64,000 nucleotides of DNA, from positions 4,712,001 to 4,776,000 of the forward strand of contig NZ_AP018439.1 in the NCBI RefSeq assembly GCF_009937955.1, written 5' to 3'. This document shows positions 23,595 through 32,248 of this stretch, one piece after another (within the stretch, counting starts at the first letter, position 1; every line of letters starts with the position of its first letter). The translations under genes and the position numbers were made by a program. Below the pieces are notes generated by a model. The model saw only the letters and a list, made by a program, of their open reading frames with translations. It was not told the origin of the DNA and made no database searches. The DNA is from Undibacterium sp. KW1 (GTDB lineage Bacteria > Pseudomonadota > Gammaproteobacteria > Burkholderiales > Burkholderiaceae_D).

Positions 23595-24243
23595 GCAAGA
23601 ATACCGCCACATCCCCGCTACCGGGCTGGCAGGCCAGACCGGTGCCTCTGCCGGGCTGATCACCTGCGACATTTGCGAAGCCCTGTGCTGCACTCATGAC
23701 GAGGCCGCTACCCACTGCCCCGTCTGCGGTGCCTCCCTGCATTTGCGCCATAAAGACAGCCTGACCAAATCCCTGGCTTACCTGGTTGCTGCGGCGATAC
23801 TCTACATCCCCGCCAATCTCTTGCCCGTTATGCAAACCAATACCATCTTTGGTACGCAGGACGACACCATCATGAGCGGCGTGCTGGTCTTGTTATACAC
23901 CGGCTCATGGCCGCTGGCCTTGCTGGTATTCTTTGCCAGCATCGTCGTGCCTTTGCTCAAGCTGTTTTCCATCAGTCTATTGCTCTACACCTGCTGGAAA
24001 AAATCTGCCTGGAACCCCTTGCAGCGCACCCAGCTGTTCCGCATGGTAGAAGCGGTGGGCCGCTGGTCCATGCTGGATGTGTATGTCGTCACAGTGCTGG
24101 TGGCGCTGGTGCAGTTTAAATCCCTGGCAGCGGTACACCCCGGCGGCGGTGCGCTGGCCTTTGGTGCGGTGGTGGTGCTGACGATGCTGTCGGCACAAAG
24201 CTTTGATTCACGTTTAATCTGGGTAGCAAAGACGCATGAGTGA
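23587..24243 (+). CDS. pqiA: PqiA-like inner membrane protein, second half
   Basis: The 218-residue protein has its own zinc ribbon (CDICEALC ... CPVC, residues about 27-48) and four transmembrane helices, equivalent to the second module of PqiA. It overlaps the previous gene by 8 bp and the next by 8 bp, indicating translational coupling. The motif LYIPANLLPVM is characteristic of the family. It is expected to sit in the inner membrane beside the first module and support PqiB. Confidence 0.87.
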   Translation: MSEQEYRHIPATGLAGQTGASAGLITCDICEALCCTHDEAATHCPVCGASLHLRHKDSLTKSLAYLVAAAILYIPANLLPVMQTNTIFGTQDDTIMSGVLVLLYTGSWPLALLVFFASIVVPLLKLFSISLLLYTCWKKSAWNPLQRTQLFRMVEAVGRWSMLDVYVVTVLVALVQFKSLAAVHPGGGALAFGAVVVLTMLSAQSFDSRLIWVAKTHE

Positions 24244-25981
24244 TCCAACTTCAGAACATCCTGGCCCCGGGGCAGGCAAACCCGCCAACGCTGACAGCAG
24301 TGATGCCGCTGCCAGCACAGGCAATGCAACAGCAAGCACTATAGAAACCGTCGATGCAGTAGATGCCATCATCCCCGTCGTCAAGGTCAGGCCACGGCGG
24401 CGTTTGCCCTCGTTTGTGTGGGCCGTGCCTGTCATTGCCGCCCTCATCGGTATCTGGCTGGTGGTGCAAAGCGTGACCAGCCAGGGGCCGGTCATCACCA
24501 TCACCTTTAAATCGGCTGAAGGGCTGGAAGCTGGCAAAACCAAATTGCGCTATAAAGATGTAGATGTCGGCCACGTCAAGGCAATTGCCCTCTCGCCTGA
24601 CCGCAAGCGTGTGCTGATCACGGCGCAACTGATCAAGAGTGCCGCAGACATCCTCGCTACCGATACCCGCTTCTTCATCGTCAAGCCGCGCATCTCTGGC
24701 GGCTCGGTGTCTGGCCTCTCTACCCTGCTGTCCGGCAATTACATCAGCGTCGATGTCGGCACCTCATCAGAGACCACCAATGAATTCACCGGCCTTGAAG
24801 AACCACCACTGGTCAACCGCGATTCACCAGGCCGTGAATTTGTCTTGCATGGTGCACAGACCGGCTCGGTCAATTATGGCTCACCTATCTTCTTCCGCCA
24901 CATCAATGCCGGGCACGTCACCAAGTTCCAGCTTGACCGCGACGGCAAGGGCGTGACCATCCGCGTCTTCATCGATGCACCGTATGATCAATACGTGACT
25001 GAAGACACCCGCTTCTGGCATGCCAGTGGCGTCGATATGCAGCTCGATGCCAATGGCCTGCGCGTGACCACAGAATCACTGACCTCACTGATAGAAGGCG
25101 GCCTCGCCTTCCAGGAACATGATGATGCCCTGCCCGGTGGCAAACCCGCGTTTGAAGGCAGCGTCTTCCCCTTGTTTGAAGACCGCGAACATGCTATGCG
25201 CGCGCCGGATACCAAGGTGCGCAGCTTCCTCATGTATTTCCCAGAAAGCCTGCGCGGTTTGTCCAAAGGTGCCCCTGTCGATTTGCGCGGCATCGTCATC
25301 GGCGAAGTCAAATCCCTGAATGTGGAATTTGCCGAGAATGGCCGCCTGCCGCGCTTCCCGGTAGAAATCAGCCTCTACCCAGACCGCCTCAAGGCCAGGG
25401 TCAGGACAGGCACGCGCCTGCCTGATGACGATACCGAAGCCAAAGAAAGATCGCTGCTCGACCACCTCATCACCCGAGGCCTGCGCGGCCAGCTACGCAG
25501 TGGCAACCTGCTGACCGGCCAGTTGTATATCGCCCTTGATTTCTTCCCCGATGCACCGCAGGCAAAAATGGACTGGCGCACCGACTACCCCGTGCTGCCC
25601 ACCGTCGGTGGCGGCCTGGCCGAAATCCAGGAAACCGTAGGCCGCATCGCCAAGAAAATCGACAAGCTGCCTTTCGATAAAATCTCTGGCGAGCTCGTAC
25701 AGGCGCTCACCAAACTCAACACCACCCTCGCCAGCACAGAAAAACTCGTCCATCGTCTTGATGTAGAAGTCACGCCCGAGCTGACCTCCACTCTCAAAGA
25801 AGCGCGCAGCACCCTGAACAGCGCCAACGCCCTGCTGGCAGAAGACGCACCGCTGCAACAAGACATGCGCGAATCACTGAAGCAAGTCGCCAAGTCCGCC
25901 CGCGCCGTCGCCAACCTGGCCGACATGCTGGAACGCCATCCAGACGCCCTGGTGTTTGGCAAACAAAAGGTAAAACCATGA
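24236..25981 (+). CDS. pqiB: PqiB, MCE-domain lipid transport protein
   Basis: The 581-residue protein has a cytoplasmic N-terminus, one transmembrane helix (about 58-80) and three MCE (MlaD) domains, starting near VITITFKSAEGLEAGKTKLRYK, REFVLHGAQTGSVNYGSPIFFR and SFLMYFPESLRGLSKGAPVDLRG. A long helical C-terminal region follows (about 460-570). In E. coli, PqiB hexamers stack MCE rings and form a helical needle bridging the periplasm for lipid movement between membranes. The length and order match. It overlaps the second PqiA gene by 8 bp and PqiC by 4 bp. Confidence 0.93.
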   Translation: MSDPTSEHPGPGAGKPANADSSDAAASTGNATASTIETVDAVDAIIPVVKVRPRRRLPSFVWAVPVIAALIGIWLVVQSVTSQGPVITITFKSAEGLEAGKTKLRYKDVDVGHVKAIALSPDRKRVLITAQLIKSAADILATDTRFFIVKPRISGGSVSGLSTLLSGNYISVDVGTSSETTNEFTGLEEPPLVNRDSPGREFVLHGAQTGSVNYGSPIFFRHINAGHVTKFQLDRDGKGVTIRVFIDAPYDQYVTEDTRFWHASGVDMQLDANGLRVTTESLTSLIEGGLAFQEHDDALPGGKPAFEGSVFPLFEDREHAMRAPDTKVRSFLMYFPESLRGLSKGAPVDLRGIVIGEVKSLNVEFAENGRLPRFPVEISLYPDRLKARVRTGTRLPDDDTEAKERSLLDHLITRGLRGQLRSGNLLTGQLYIALDFFPDAPQAKMDWRTDYPVLPTVGGGLAEIQETVGRIAKKIDKLPFDKISGELVQALTKLNTTLASTEKLVHRLDVEVTPELTSTLKEARSTLNSANALLAEDAPLQQDMRESLKQVAKSARAVANLADMLERHPDALVFGKQKVKP

Positions 25982-26595
25982 TGCGAAGCACACACGTTCT
26001 GACGATTTCCCTGGCCAGCCTGGCGACCTTGTTACTGGCCGCCTGCGCCACGCCACCAGTAGAACACCTGTACCGCCTCGACTACCCCGTGGCCAGCAGC
26101 AGCCAGGCAGAGGCACAGTATGAACTCGTCGTCGCCACCGTCAAACTGCCAGAGGCAGTGAACCGCCAGCAACTCGTCATCCAAAAATCTGCCACAGAAT
26201 CCATCGTCAGCGACGAACAACGCTGGCTGGCCCCGCTGGACGAACAACTGACCAACGCCCTCACCGCCCACCTGCGCAAAAACCTGCCCGACGCCTGGCT
26301 CTCCTCCGACATCGGCATCAACGCAGGCGTAGCCACGACACCAGGCAACAGCCTGCCCCGCTACCAGGTCAAGGTACAAGTCGATCAGCTACTCATCCAA
26401 AGCGGTGATCAGCTCACACTGGAAGCCAGCTGGGTCGTGCTCGACCAAGGCCGCAAACTGCTCAAGCGCGAACACCAAGTGTTTACCGTGCGCCTGAACG
26501 GCCCAGCTTATGAAGCCGTAGCTCCGGCATTGTCAGAAGCGGCGCGGCAATTAGCCGAGCAAGTTGGGGCGAGTGTGGCTGGCGTGCGCAAGTAA
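25978..26595 (+). CDS. pqiC: PqiC outer-membrane lipoprotein
   Basis: The 205-residue lipoprotein has a signal sequence ending in the lipobox LLAAC and a DUF330/ABC-type auxiliary domain (YRLDYPVASS, LPEAVNRQQLVIQ, DEQRWLAPLDEQLTNAL). PqiC sits in the inner leaflet of the outer membrane and meets the tip of the PqiB needle. The start overlaps the PqiB stop by four bases (ATGATG). It is the last gene of the pqi operon. Confidence 0.92.
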   Translation: MMRSTHVLTISLASLATLLLAACATPPVEHLYRLDYPVASSSQAEAQYELVVATVKLPEAVNRQQLVIQKSATESIVSDEQRWLAPLDEQLTNALTAHLRKNLPDAWLSSDIGINAGVATTPGNSLPRYQVKVQVDQLLIQSGDQLTLEASWVVLDQGRKLLKREHQVFTVRLNGPAYEAVAPALSEAARQLAEQVGASVAGVRK

Positions 26596-26648
26596 AGCAA
26601 ACCTGTCACCGCGTACCTACACAAGCTGTAATATTCGAAGGACTCATC

Positions 26649-26969
26649 ATGCATGAATGGATTAAATTGACAAGCCGTTGGGGCGTGGAAAAGCAGAATC
26701 CGGAGCTTACTGATCTAAAGGATGCGCTCAATGAATTATTTGCTGCGCACGATGACGAACATCCAGACGCGTGGCTGGAATGTGGTAGCGAGAACGGCCC
26801 TCTGCATGTAGCCTCGATATTTTCAAGTGGCTATGCAATATTCACCAAATATAGCGATGCAGACATGGGAGAGGAATTGCAAAAAACAAAAATGGACAAC
26901 ATCAATCTCGAATCCGGTTTGAGATTGTGGGAAAATCTTATCGCTGAAAATTATGAAGTAATTTCTTGA
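26649..26969 (+). CDS. Small acidic hypothetical protein (immunity-like)
   Basis: The 106-residue acidic protein (MHEWIKLTSRWG ... NPELTDLKDALNELFAAHDDEHPDAWLECG) has the size, acidity and pattern (an early helix followed by short strands with a Trp) of Imm1-like immunity proteins. No toxin gene is adjacent, so it would be an orphan, and the assignment is weak. AAGGA precedes the ATG by about eight bases, giving a good start. It is followed immediately by a family A REP pair. Confidence 0.55.
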   Translation: MHEWIKLTSRWGVEKQNPELTDLKDALNELFAAHDDEHPDAWLECGSENGPLHVASIFSSGYAIFTKYSDADMGEELQKTKMDNINLESGLRLWENLIAENYEVIS

Positions 26970-26990
26970 ACATTTCCCAAGCAAAGACCC

Positions 26991-27198
26991 GTAGGTACGA
27001 TTAGCGCAGCATAATCGTACGCATGAGATGTCTGAAATAGCTACAGGCCTCAAGCAAATCCCATGATCACCGCCCATCCTTCTTTGCATAAGTGTGATGT
27101 ATACTTGATTCAACATCATAAAGCAGCCATGCTTTTGAAGCAGCCTAAAAAATTACGGCTGACCATGCGTACGATTACGCTACGCTAATCGTACCTAC
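26991..27198. repeat. Inverted pair of family A REPs
   Basis: A forward copy at 26991-27020 and a reverse copy at 27169-27198 each have GTAG or CTAC at the outer edge, enclosing about 150 bp with no gene. One arm base differs from the consensus (GCATAATC), leaving the hairpin largely intact. Confidence 0.85.
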
Positions 27199-27271
27199 AC
27201 GAGCGGACCATCACCAAATCAGCCACACCGATTCGCGGAAAAAAATAACTCAGTATAGAAACTAAGAAGTA

Positions 27272-27697
27272 ATGACCAGTTCAAACCAGACACCGTCGGG
27301 CAAGCTCAAGACCTTACGCATTTTAAAAGCCCTGATTGCAGCAGGACTATATGCCGCCATTTTTCTTCCTGTCTTCTTTTTCTCAGTACTCTGCATCATT
27401 TTAACGGTTGGCAGCGGCAACGATTTCACCAACGCACTTGTCAATTTGTCGGGTGAAATCATAAAAATCCCTGTAAGAGTGCTGAATATGGACGACGGAG
27501 GTAGTATATTCCCGGCCAGTTTTTTTTGGTCGCTGGTATTGTATGCAGTTGTATTTCTACGAGTTTTTTTCTTCACCCGGATAGCCCCCATTGACGAGGA
27601 TGAAGCCGCCAAGAAATACTACGAAATGAAAACCCCTGCTCTTCTATCTTTGCTGTTCCTGTTGATGTCTTTGGCAGTTTTAGTAAAATGGAAGTAG
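27272..27697 (+). CDS. Small membrane protein, unknown function
   Basis: The 141-residue protein has three hydrophobic segments (about 20-47, 76-95 and 119-137) separated by charged loops, including IDEDEAAKKYYEMK. No family was recognised. It lies between two family A REP clusters, directly upstream of the RAYT gene. The start has little ribosome-binding signal, only a purine-rich AGAAGTA. Confidence 0.55.
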   Translation: MTSSNQTPSGKLKTLRILKALIAAGLYAAIFLPVFFFSVLCIILTVGSGNDFTNALVNLSGEIIKIPVRVLNMDDGGSIFPASFFWSLVLYAVVFLRVFFFTRIAPIDEDEAAKKYYEMKTPALLSLLFLLMSLAVLVKWK

Positions 27698-27701
27698 GCT
27701 C

Positions 27702-27748
27702 GTAGGTACGATTAGCCCGTAGGTACGATTAGCGCAGCGTAATCGTAC
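27702..27748 (+). repeat. Family A REP, one partial and one full copy, upstream of the RAYT gene
   Basis: A truncated head (27702-27716: GTAGGTACGATTAGC) is followed by a complete copy at 27719-27748. It ends 43 bp before the RAYT start and forms the left flank of the RAYT unit. Confidence 0.9.
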
Positions 27749-27791
27749 GCATGATCCCCCGTAAAATCACCTGAGCCCACCAAAAATACAC

Positions 27792-28322
27792 ATGCCCAAC
27801 TACCGCCGCGCATTCGTCCCGGGAGCCACATGGTTTTTCACCGTCAATCTGCTGCAAAGACACGGCAATGATCTGCTGGTACGCAAGATTGGACTCTTGC
27901 GGCAGGTGATCAAAAATGTGCGCAGTAAATATCCCTTTCATATAGATGCCTGGGTAGTTTTGCCAGAACACATGCATTGCATCTTCACCCTGCCTGAAGG
28001 TGACAGCAATTTCAGCCTGCGCTGGCGGCTCATCAAGAGTGGTTTCTCACGCGCCCTGCCCAAAACAGAATCCCTCTCCGCTGCACGGCTGGCAGCAGGT
28101 GAGCGCGGTATCTGGCAGCGCCACTATTGGGAACATCTGATACGCGACGAGCTGGACTTTCAAAGACATGTCGATTACGTACATGCCAATCCATTAAAAC
28201 ACGGCCTGGTCCAACGCGTTTGCGACTGGCCCTATTCCACTTTTCACCACTATGTGCATGACGGCGTGTATCCTGTAGATTGGTGCGGCGACATGGCGGT
28301 GGAGATTGGTGGTGGCGATTGA
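27792..28322 (+). CDS. REP-associated tyrosine transposase (RAYT, TnpA-REP)
   Basis: The 176-residue Y1 HUH nuclease carries the metal-binding HxH at His60 and His62 (PEHMHCIF), the RAYT-typical WQRHYWEHLIRDE near 108-120, and the catalytic Tyr129 in VDYVHANPLKHGLV. RAYTs descend from IS200/IS605 transposases, nick at a GTAG or GGAG next to a hairpin, and are thought to spread REP sequences. Here the gene is bracketed by family A REPs at 27719-27748 and 28337-28366 in opposite orientation, a classic single-gene REPtron, so family A is its probable substrate. The protein appears full length with all catalytic residues. Confidence 0.95.
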   Translation: MPNYRRAFVPGATWFFTVNLLQRHGNDLLVRKIGLLRQVIKNVRSKYPFHIDAWVVLPEHMHCIFTLPEGDSNFSLRWRLIKSGFSRALPKTESLSAARLAAGERGIWQRHYWEHLIRDELDFQRHVDYVHANPLKHGLVQRVCDWPYSTFHHYVHDGVYPVDWCGDMAVEIGGGD

Positions 28323-28336
28323 TATGTGTGTGCCAT

Positions 28337-28366
28337 GAACGATTAAGCTGCGCCAATCGTACCTAC
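28337..28366 (-). repeat. Family A REP downstream of the RAYT gene
   Basis: A reverse copy starts 15 bp after the RAYT stop codon and ends with CTAC (the complement of GTAG). One arm is diverged (GAACGATTAA), so its hairpin is weaker than that of the upstream copy. Confidence 0.85.
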
Positions 28367-28399
28367 GTATAGTCAAAAAAAGACCGAAAGAAATGATCG

Positions 28400-29518
28400 A
28401 TGTACGCATTCAAATTCACCGCCAAAGACAGTCAAGGCCGCATCGTCACAGATCGTGTAGAAGCCAGTTCCATTGAAGCTGCCTACGACAAGCTGGAGAA
28501 GCAGGCGTACCGTGATATCCGGGTTATAGACAGCCAAAAAACTGCGGTCAATCTTGACAACATCAACTCTAGACTGCGACTGAGAACAAGTGCCTACCAT
28601 GAGCTACAGTTGCAAAAACAATCCAGTCTGGTTGTCACACTCGCCATGCTATATGCGAATACTGCGGGCATCTGGGGCCCTTTATTGGCGTGGTGGGTGA
28701 TCGCCGCTGCGATACTTGGCGGCCATAGTGTAGGGTCACTAATACCCGCGCTGTTGTTTGTCATCCACCTGCTCTGGTTTATCTGGGCGATTACTCCAAC
28801 GGTTTTATATCATCGTGCACTGGATGCCCACACAATGTTACGCTGGGCAGAGGTCGAGCGTACGATGCATTTTATGGCGCGATGGAAGTCTTGGTTCAAG
28901 ACACCGATCTCCAATCATGAAATCATTTTTCGCCTGGCATCGGCAGAAGCCGGTCAAGGCCGACTTGATGCGGCCCTGGCCCGTCTTGAGCCATTAAAAG
29001 GCGACCACACTCTGGAACCTGGTTTATATGAGAGAAAGCTCGCTTCGGTGTATTTTGTGACAGGTCAATTTCAGCAAGTGGCAATAGCTCAGCATGCTGC
29101 CTACAAGCTCAAACCTAACTTGGCCAATACGGTTGATCTCGCCACGACGCTGGTGCGCAGGCTGGACAATACCGAAGGAGCCGCCTTGCTGATGGCAGAG
29201 ATTGAAGGCGCCAAACAGTCGGATTTGCAGCGCGTCTTCGTGCTGTATTGCCTGGGCTTGATCCGTCTCAAGAATAACAAAGCCAAAGAAGCGCTGAATT
29301 TACTCACACTCTCACTGGAGTTGAGCAAAGACTTTGGTTCACCGACCATGAAGTTTATTGCGGTTGAAATCCAGGCCCATCTGGCCCTCGCCTTGTGCGC
29401 CTGCCAGCGCCACCAGGAAGCCACCCCGCTTTTCTCAGCGGCACGCCCGTTTATAGAAATATGGAAAGATACAGACTTGCTGCGGCTATGTGATCAGGCG
29501 CAAGCTGGTGGGAAATGA
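28400..29518 (+). CDS. Membrane protein with GspF-like N-terminal segment and TPR-like C-terminus
   Basis: The 372-residue protein opens with YAFKFTAKDSQGRIVTDRVEASSIEAAYDKLEKQAYRDI. This resembles the short N-terminal segment of type II secretion / pilus platform proteins (GspF/PilC), but the GspF membrane domain does not follow. Instead there are two transmembrane helices (about 75-125) and a helical region with TPR-like periodicity (about 165-360). It is probably a membrane-anchored scaffold of unknown partner. The ATG at 28400 lies 33 bp after a family A REP; GAAAGAAATGATCG upstream gives a weak binding site. Confidence 0.6.
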   Translation: MYAFKFTAKDSQGRIVTDRVEASSIEAAYDKLEKQAYRDIRVIDSQKTAVNLDNINSRLRLRTSAYHELQLQKQSSLVVTLAMLYANTAGIWGPLLAWWVIAAAILGGHSVGSLIPALLFVIHLLWFIWAITPTVLYHRALDAHTMLRWAEVERTMHFMARWKSWFKTPISNHEIIFRLASAEAGQGRLDAALARLEPLKGDHTLEPGLYERKLASVYFVTGQFQQVAIAQHAAYKLKPNLANTVDLATTLVRRLDNTEGAALLMAEIEGAKQSDLQRVFVLYCLGLIRLKNNKAKEALNLLTLSLELSKDFGSPTMKFIAVEIQAHLALALCACQRHQEATPLFSAARPFIEIWKDTDLLRLCDQAQAGGK

Positions 29519-29544
29519 ATAACTGATTGTGCAACCTACCATGC

Positions 29545-29574
29545 GTACGATTACGCTGCGCTAATCGTACCTAC
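29545..29574 (-). repeat. Family A REP, reverse copy
   Basis: This is a full-length, consensus copy lying 26 bp after the stop of the TPR-like gene. No forward partner lies nearby, so it is a single REP. Confidence 0.9.
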
Positions 29575-29647
29575 TTATTACTTGCTGCATCTATCGTCGG
29601 TGAACGTGGGCTGTGATTTTGTTTCTTTGCAAGAGATCTCCGCACGC

Positions 29648-30136
29648 TTATTTCCATACACTGATTTCCCGCGCTGACTGATCCCTGTAATCATACACAT
29701 CAACTATCCTTGTCAACTCACCAGACCAGCCGCCAAAGTGGCCTTGATGGTTCTTATTAAATCTGGCGATGATGGTCGCGGTTTTTTTATTGAATTTTTC
29801 AAGCGCTGCCAGTTTCTTGAAGATTCTCTCCTGATCAGCATCACTGGTAGTGGGGCCAGAATCGATATTGATCCAGACGCAGTCCTTGCTGGACACTTCG
29901 ACCGGGTAAGGACAGACGACCATCTTTTCCGGGCCAACGAAAATATAGCCTGTGACGTTCACCAGCTTGCCGTGATAGCGCTCTGGCGTTGCAATCAGAT
30001 TGATCAGCGACAGATCCAGTGCCTGCTCAGGGGTCTTGACCTTGGTTTTAGCCGCAGCAGCAGTCGCAAACAAGGTGATCGTCGCCAGCAGGCATGCGGA
30101 CAACAGATGGCGCGACAGGTGATAAGGAATTTTCAT
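29648..30136 (-). CDS. Secreted small OB-fold-like protein, unknown function
   Basis: The 162-residue protein has a signal peptide (MKIPYHLSRHLLSACLLATITLFATAAAA). The mature part contains PERYHGKLVNVTGYIFVGPEKMVVCPYPVEVSSKDCVWINI, a pattern seen in small periplasmic OB-fold proteins; two cysteines could form a disulphide. The ATG at 30136 is preferred to an upstream GTG because GGAG lies eight bases before it. It is transcribed alone, divergent from the next gene. Confidence 0.6.
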   Translation of the reverse strand: MKIPYHLSRHLLSACLLATITLFATAAAAKTKVKTPEQALDLSLINLIATPERYHGKLVNVTGYIFVGPEKMVVCPYPVEVSSKDCVWINIDSGPTTSDADQERIFKKLAALEKFNKKTATIIARFNKNHQGHFGGWSGELTRIVDVYDYRDQSAREISVWK

Positions 30137-30306
30137 GCGATGCACTCCATTTTATTCAAATGAGGGATAAAATCAGCACATGATAACAGGGCTTTAGCTT
30201 GGCACGATCTGGACGATTTTTTGCTACGCCTGATCTGCACTCTCAAAAAAGCCATCAAAAATAATCGATTAAAAATAAGCGATCAAAACATAAAAAGGGG
30301 AGCCGG

Positions 30307-31068
30307 ATGACACGGGTACTGTTGTTATTGATCTGCACCCTGCTGCCGCTTGCAAGCTGGGCAGACACGATTTTGTACGAGCAGAGCCTGCCTGAAAATA
30401 TCATCCAGCTGATCCGCTCGGCTTTTCCTGAGACGCAGCAATGGCGAGATGCCCGACCATTTGTTGAGCGGTACCGGGGTGAAGGCAAGGTGGCGGGCAA
30501 TTTTACCCATGCCCTGATTGTCAGCTTCAGGGATGATGAACTGGTTCGTCATTCTGCCCTGGTGGTACTGCAAAACACAGACAAGCGTGCGAAAGACACT
30601 GACCTTAACCGGAGGAGCGATATCAGCATCGTGGGCAGGTCAAAGCTTTGGCCAGACCTGTTCGGCGCAAGACAGGGCATCAACAGTTCCAGCACGTATG
30701 CGAGGATAGATAATGGCAGTGTGTTTATCGATGCCATCGATTTTCAGGATTGCTGCGAGCAAATCACCTATTCTTACCAATTCAGGAAAAAGGGAGAAAA
30801 GCTGATACTCGCCGGCATGAAGGCAAAGCAGATCAGGACTGATGACAAGATAGAGCGCATCCTGCACGAGCTGGCCGGATGCAGTATCAACTATCTCGAC
30901 AACAGCCAGGTACGCTGGTCATACAATGGCAAGCGCCGTGTGGAAGAAAAGTCTGCCGCTTTTGCGCAACTACCCGCCCCTCTGCCTTTGCATGAATTCA
31001 CACTTGCCCGCAAGCCGGATGCGTGGCCAAAAGACAGCGCGGCGCAGACCTGCCAGGGCGGGGAGTAA
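30307..31068 (+). CDS. Secreted hypothetical protein
   Basis: The 253-residue protein has a signal peptide (MTRVLLLLICTLLPLASWA) and is otherwise unassigned. A cysteine cluster (FQDCCEQITYSYQF) and further cysteines (AGCS, QTCQ) suggest disulphides in the periplasm. GGGGAG seven bases before the ATG gives a good start. It is divergent from the OB-fold-like gene and followed by a family A REP pair. Confidence 0.6.
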   Translation: MTRVLLLLICTLLPLASWADTILYEQSLPENIIQLIRSAFPETQQWRDARPFVERYRGEGKVAGNFTHALIVSFRDDELVRHSALVVLQNTDKRAKDTDLNRRSDISIVGRSKLWPDLFGARQGINSSSTYARIDNGSVFIDAIDFQDCCEQITYSYQFRKKGEKLILAGMKAKQIRTDDKIERILHELAGCSINYLDNSQVRWSYNGKRRVEEKSAAFAQLPAPLPLHEFTLARKPDAWPKDSAAQTCQGGE

Positions 31069-31110
31069 GTGTGATTGCCCCCTAAAAACACTCACGACAG
31101 GCATACTCAG

Positions 31111-31340
31111 GTAGGTACGATTAGCGCAGCGTAATCGTACCCATGAGTACGCATGAATGCCTCAAAATAAATATGCAGCCCTCAAATTAGCGAAGAAAAA
31201 ACAATCTCAACAACTTTGCACTCCCTTTGCCAAAAACGCTGCATCGTCGCCACTGTGACTTTCAATCCCCTCAGATAGCGACGCTTGACATGCGTACGGT
31301 TACGCTGCGCTAACCGTACCTACGTACTAACCGTACCTAC
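31111..31340. repeat. Inverted family A REP pair with a compensatory-mutation copy
   Basis: The forward copy at 31111-31140 is consensus. The reverse copy at 31294-31323 has GTACGGTTA and TAACCGTAC, that is, matching changes in both arms that keep the stem. A second partial tail (31326-31340) repeats TAACCGTACCTAC. Confidence 0.85.
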
Positions 31341-31387
31341 GACTACCCCCCTGCGTGCGCATAAAGCTGCCTACGGGTGGCTGTATA

Positions 31388-31843
31388 TTATATGGCCTCC
31401 CCATGCCTCAGCACATAGCCAGATGCGCTGAAACCTTCATTGCCTGCGAGCTTGCCATGGGAGTGTTCAACGATAGTAAAACCTTCGCTGAGATAAAGCG
31501 CGAGTGCGGCTTCATTGCCTTGCAAGACTTCGGTATCGAGCTGGCCTTCATGGGCGGCGATGGCGTGGCGCAGCAACTGCCTGCCTGTGCCTTGCCTGAA
31601 ACTGGCTGGATCAACATAGAGCCAGGTCAGCTCGCCTTGGCACCAGGCGGCAAAGCCTTGCACCTCTCCATCTATTTCAGCGACGACGATGTCGCCATCG
31701 AAGAGGCCTTCATTCTTGCCGGTTTGTTCCAGGCTCAGGTAGGCGTCTGGCAAACCCGCGGCTTGCAGTTCAAAGACGCGTGCGGCGTCGTGGATGGCAC
31801 ACAGGCGTGGCCAGTCGTTGTTGGTGTAGGTTCTGATGTTCAT
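31388..31843 (-). CDS. GNAT family N-acetyltransferase
   Basis: The 151-residue GNAT protein starts MNIRTYTNNDWPRLCAIHDAA. It has acetyl-CoA-binding motif A in LTWLYVDPASFRQGTGRQLLRHAIA (the QGTG loop), and motif B in EVLQGNEAALALYLSEGFTIVE. The substrate is unknown. A longer reading frame extends upstream, but the family start and the AGAAG stretch ahead of the ATG at 31843 favour the shorter form. Confidence 0.85.
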   Translation of the reverse strand: MNIRTYTNNDWPRLCAIHDAARVFELQAAGLPDAYLSLEQTGKNEGLFDGDIVVAEIDGEVQGFAAWCQGELTWLYVDPASFRQGTGRQLLRHAIAAHEGQLDTEVLQGNEAALALYLSEGFTIVEHSHGKLAGNEGFSASGYVLRHGEAI

Positions 31844-32248
31844 CGTATGTCGTCTTCTGTAAAGTAGTTGCATCAGGCAGCTTGCATGGGGCATGCCCAC
31901 GCCTTTGCCAGCCTGCCGTTGCAGGCATTGGCACGCTGCCTGGCTCTTTGCGCAAGCTTGCCGGAGTGGCTCACCCACACTTGGGAACACTGATTTTGAC
32001 TATACGAACATAAAAAACATTGTTACACCTTTGCTCTATAACGACTTGCGCTATTTTGCCCACTCTATTGAGGTCCGCAGATAAAACTCCAGCTCAACAA
32101 AAACCATCTACCCTACCTGGTAGTGCTGTTGGCCCTGCCGTCTTGCCCTGATGCGCCGGGCGCATGTCTTTCACTCTCGATTCCACTGTTGCAGTCCACT
32201 AGTCCTGCATACGATTGCGCTGTGCTGATCGTATCTGCTGACTATATA
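31844..32248. other. Intergenic region with repeat remnants
   Basis: No gene is seen. The segment around 32140-32203 resembles the right half of the 159-bp palindromic element found inside the helicase-loader gene (TTGCCCTGAT ... CGCCGGGC ... TTTCACT ... GCAGTCCACTA). A degenerate family A REP follows at 32209-32237. Confidence 0.55.

Noticed and set aside
30549..30867. Minus-strand frames within the secreted protein gene at 30307-31068
   Set aside because: The plus-strand gene has a signal peptide and a good ribosome binding site, and the minus frames have neither.
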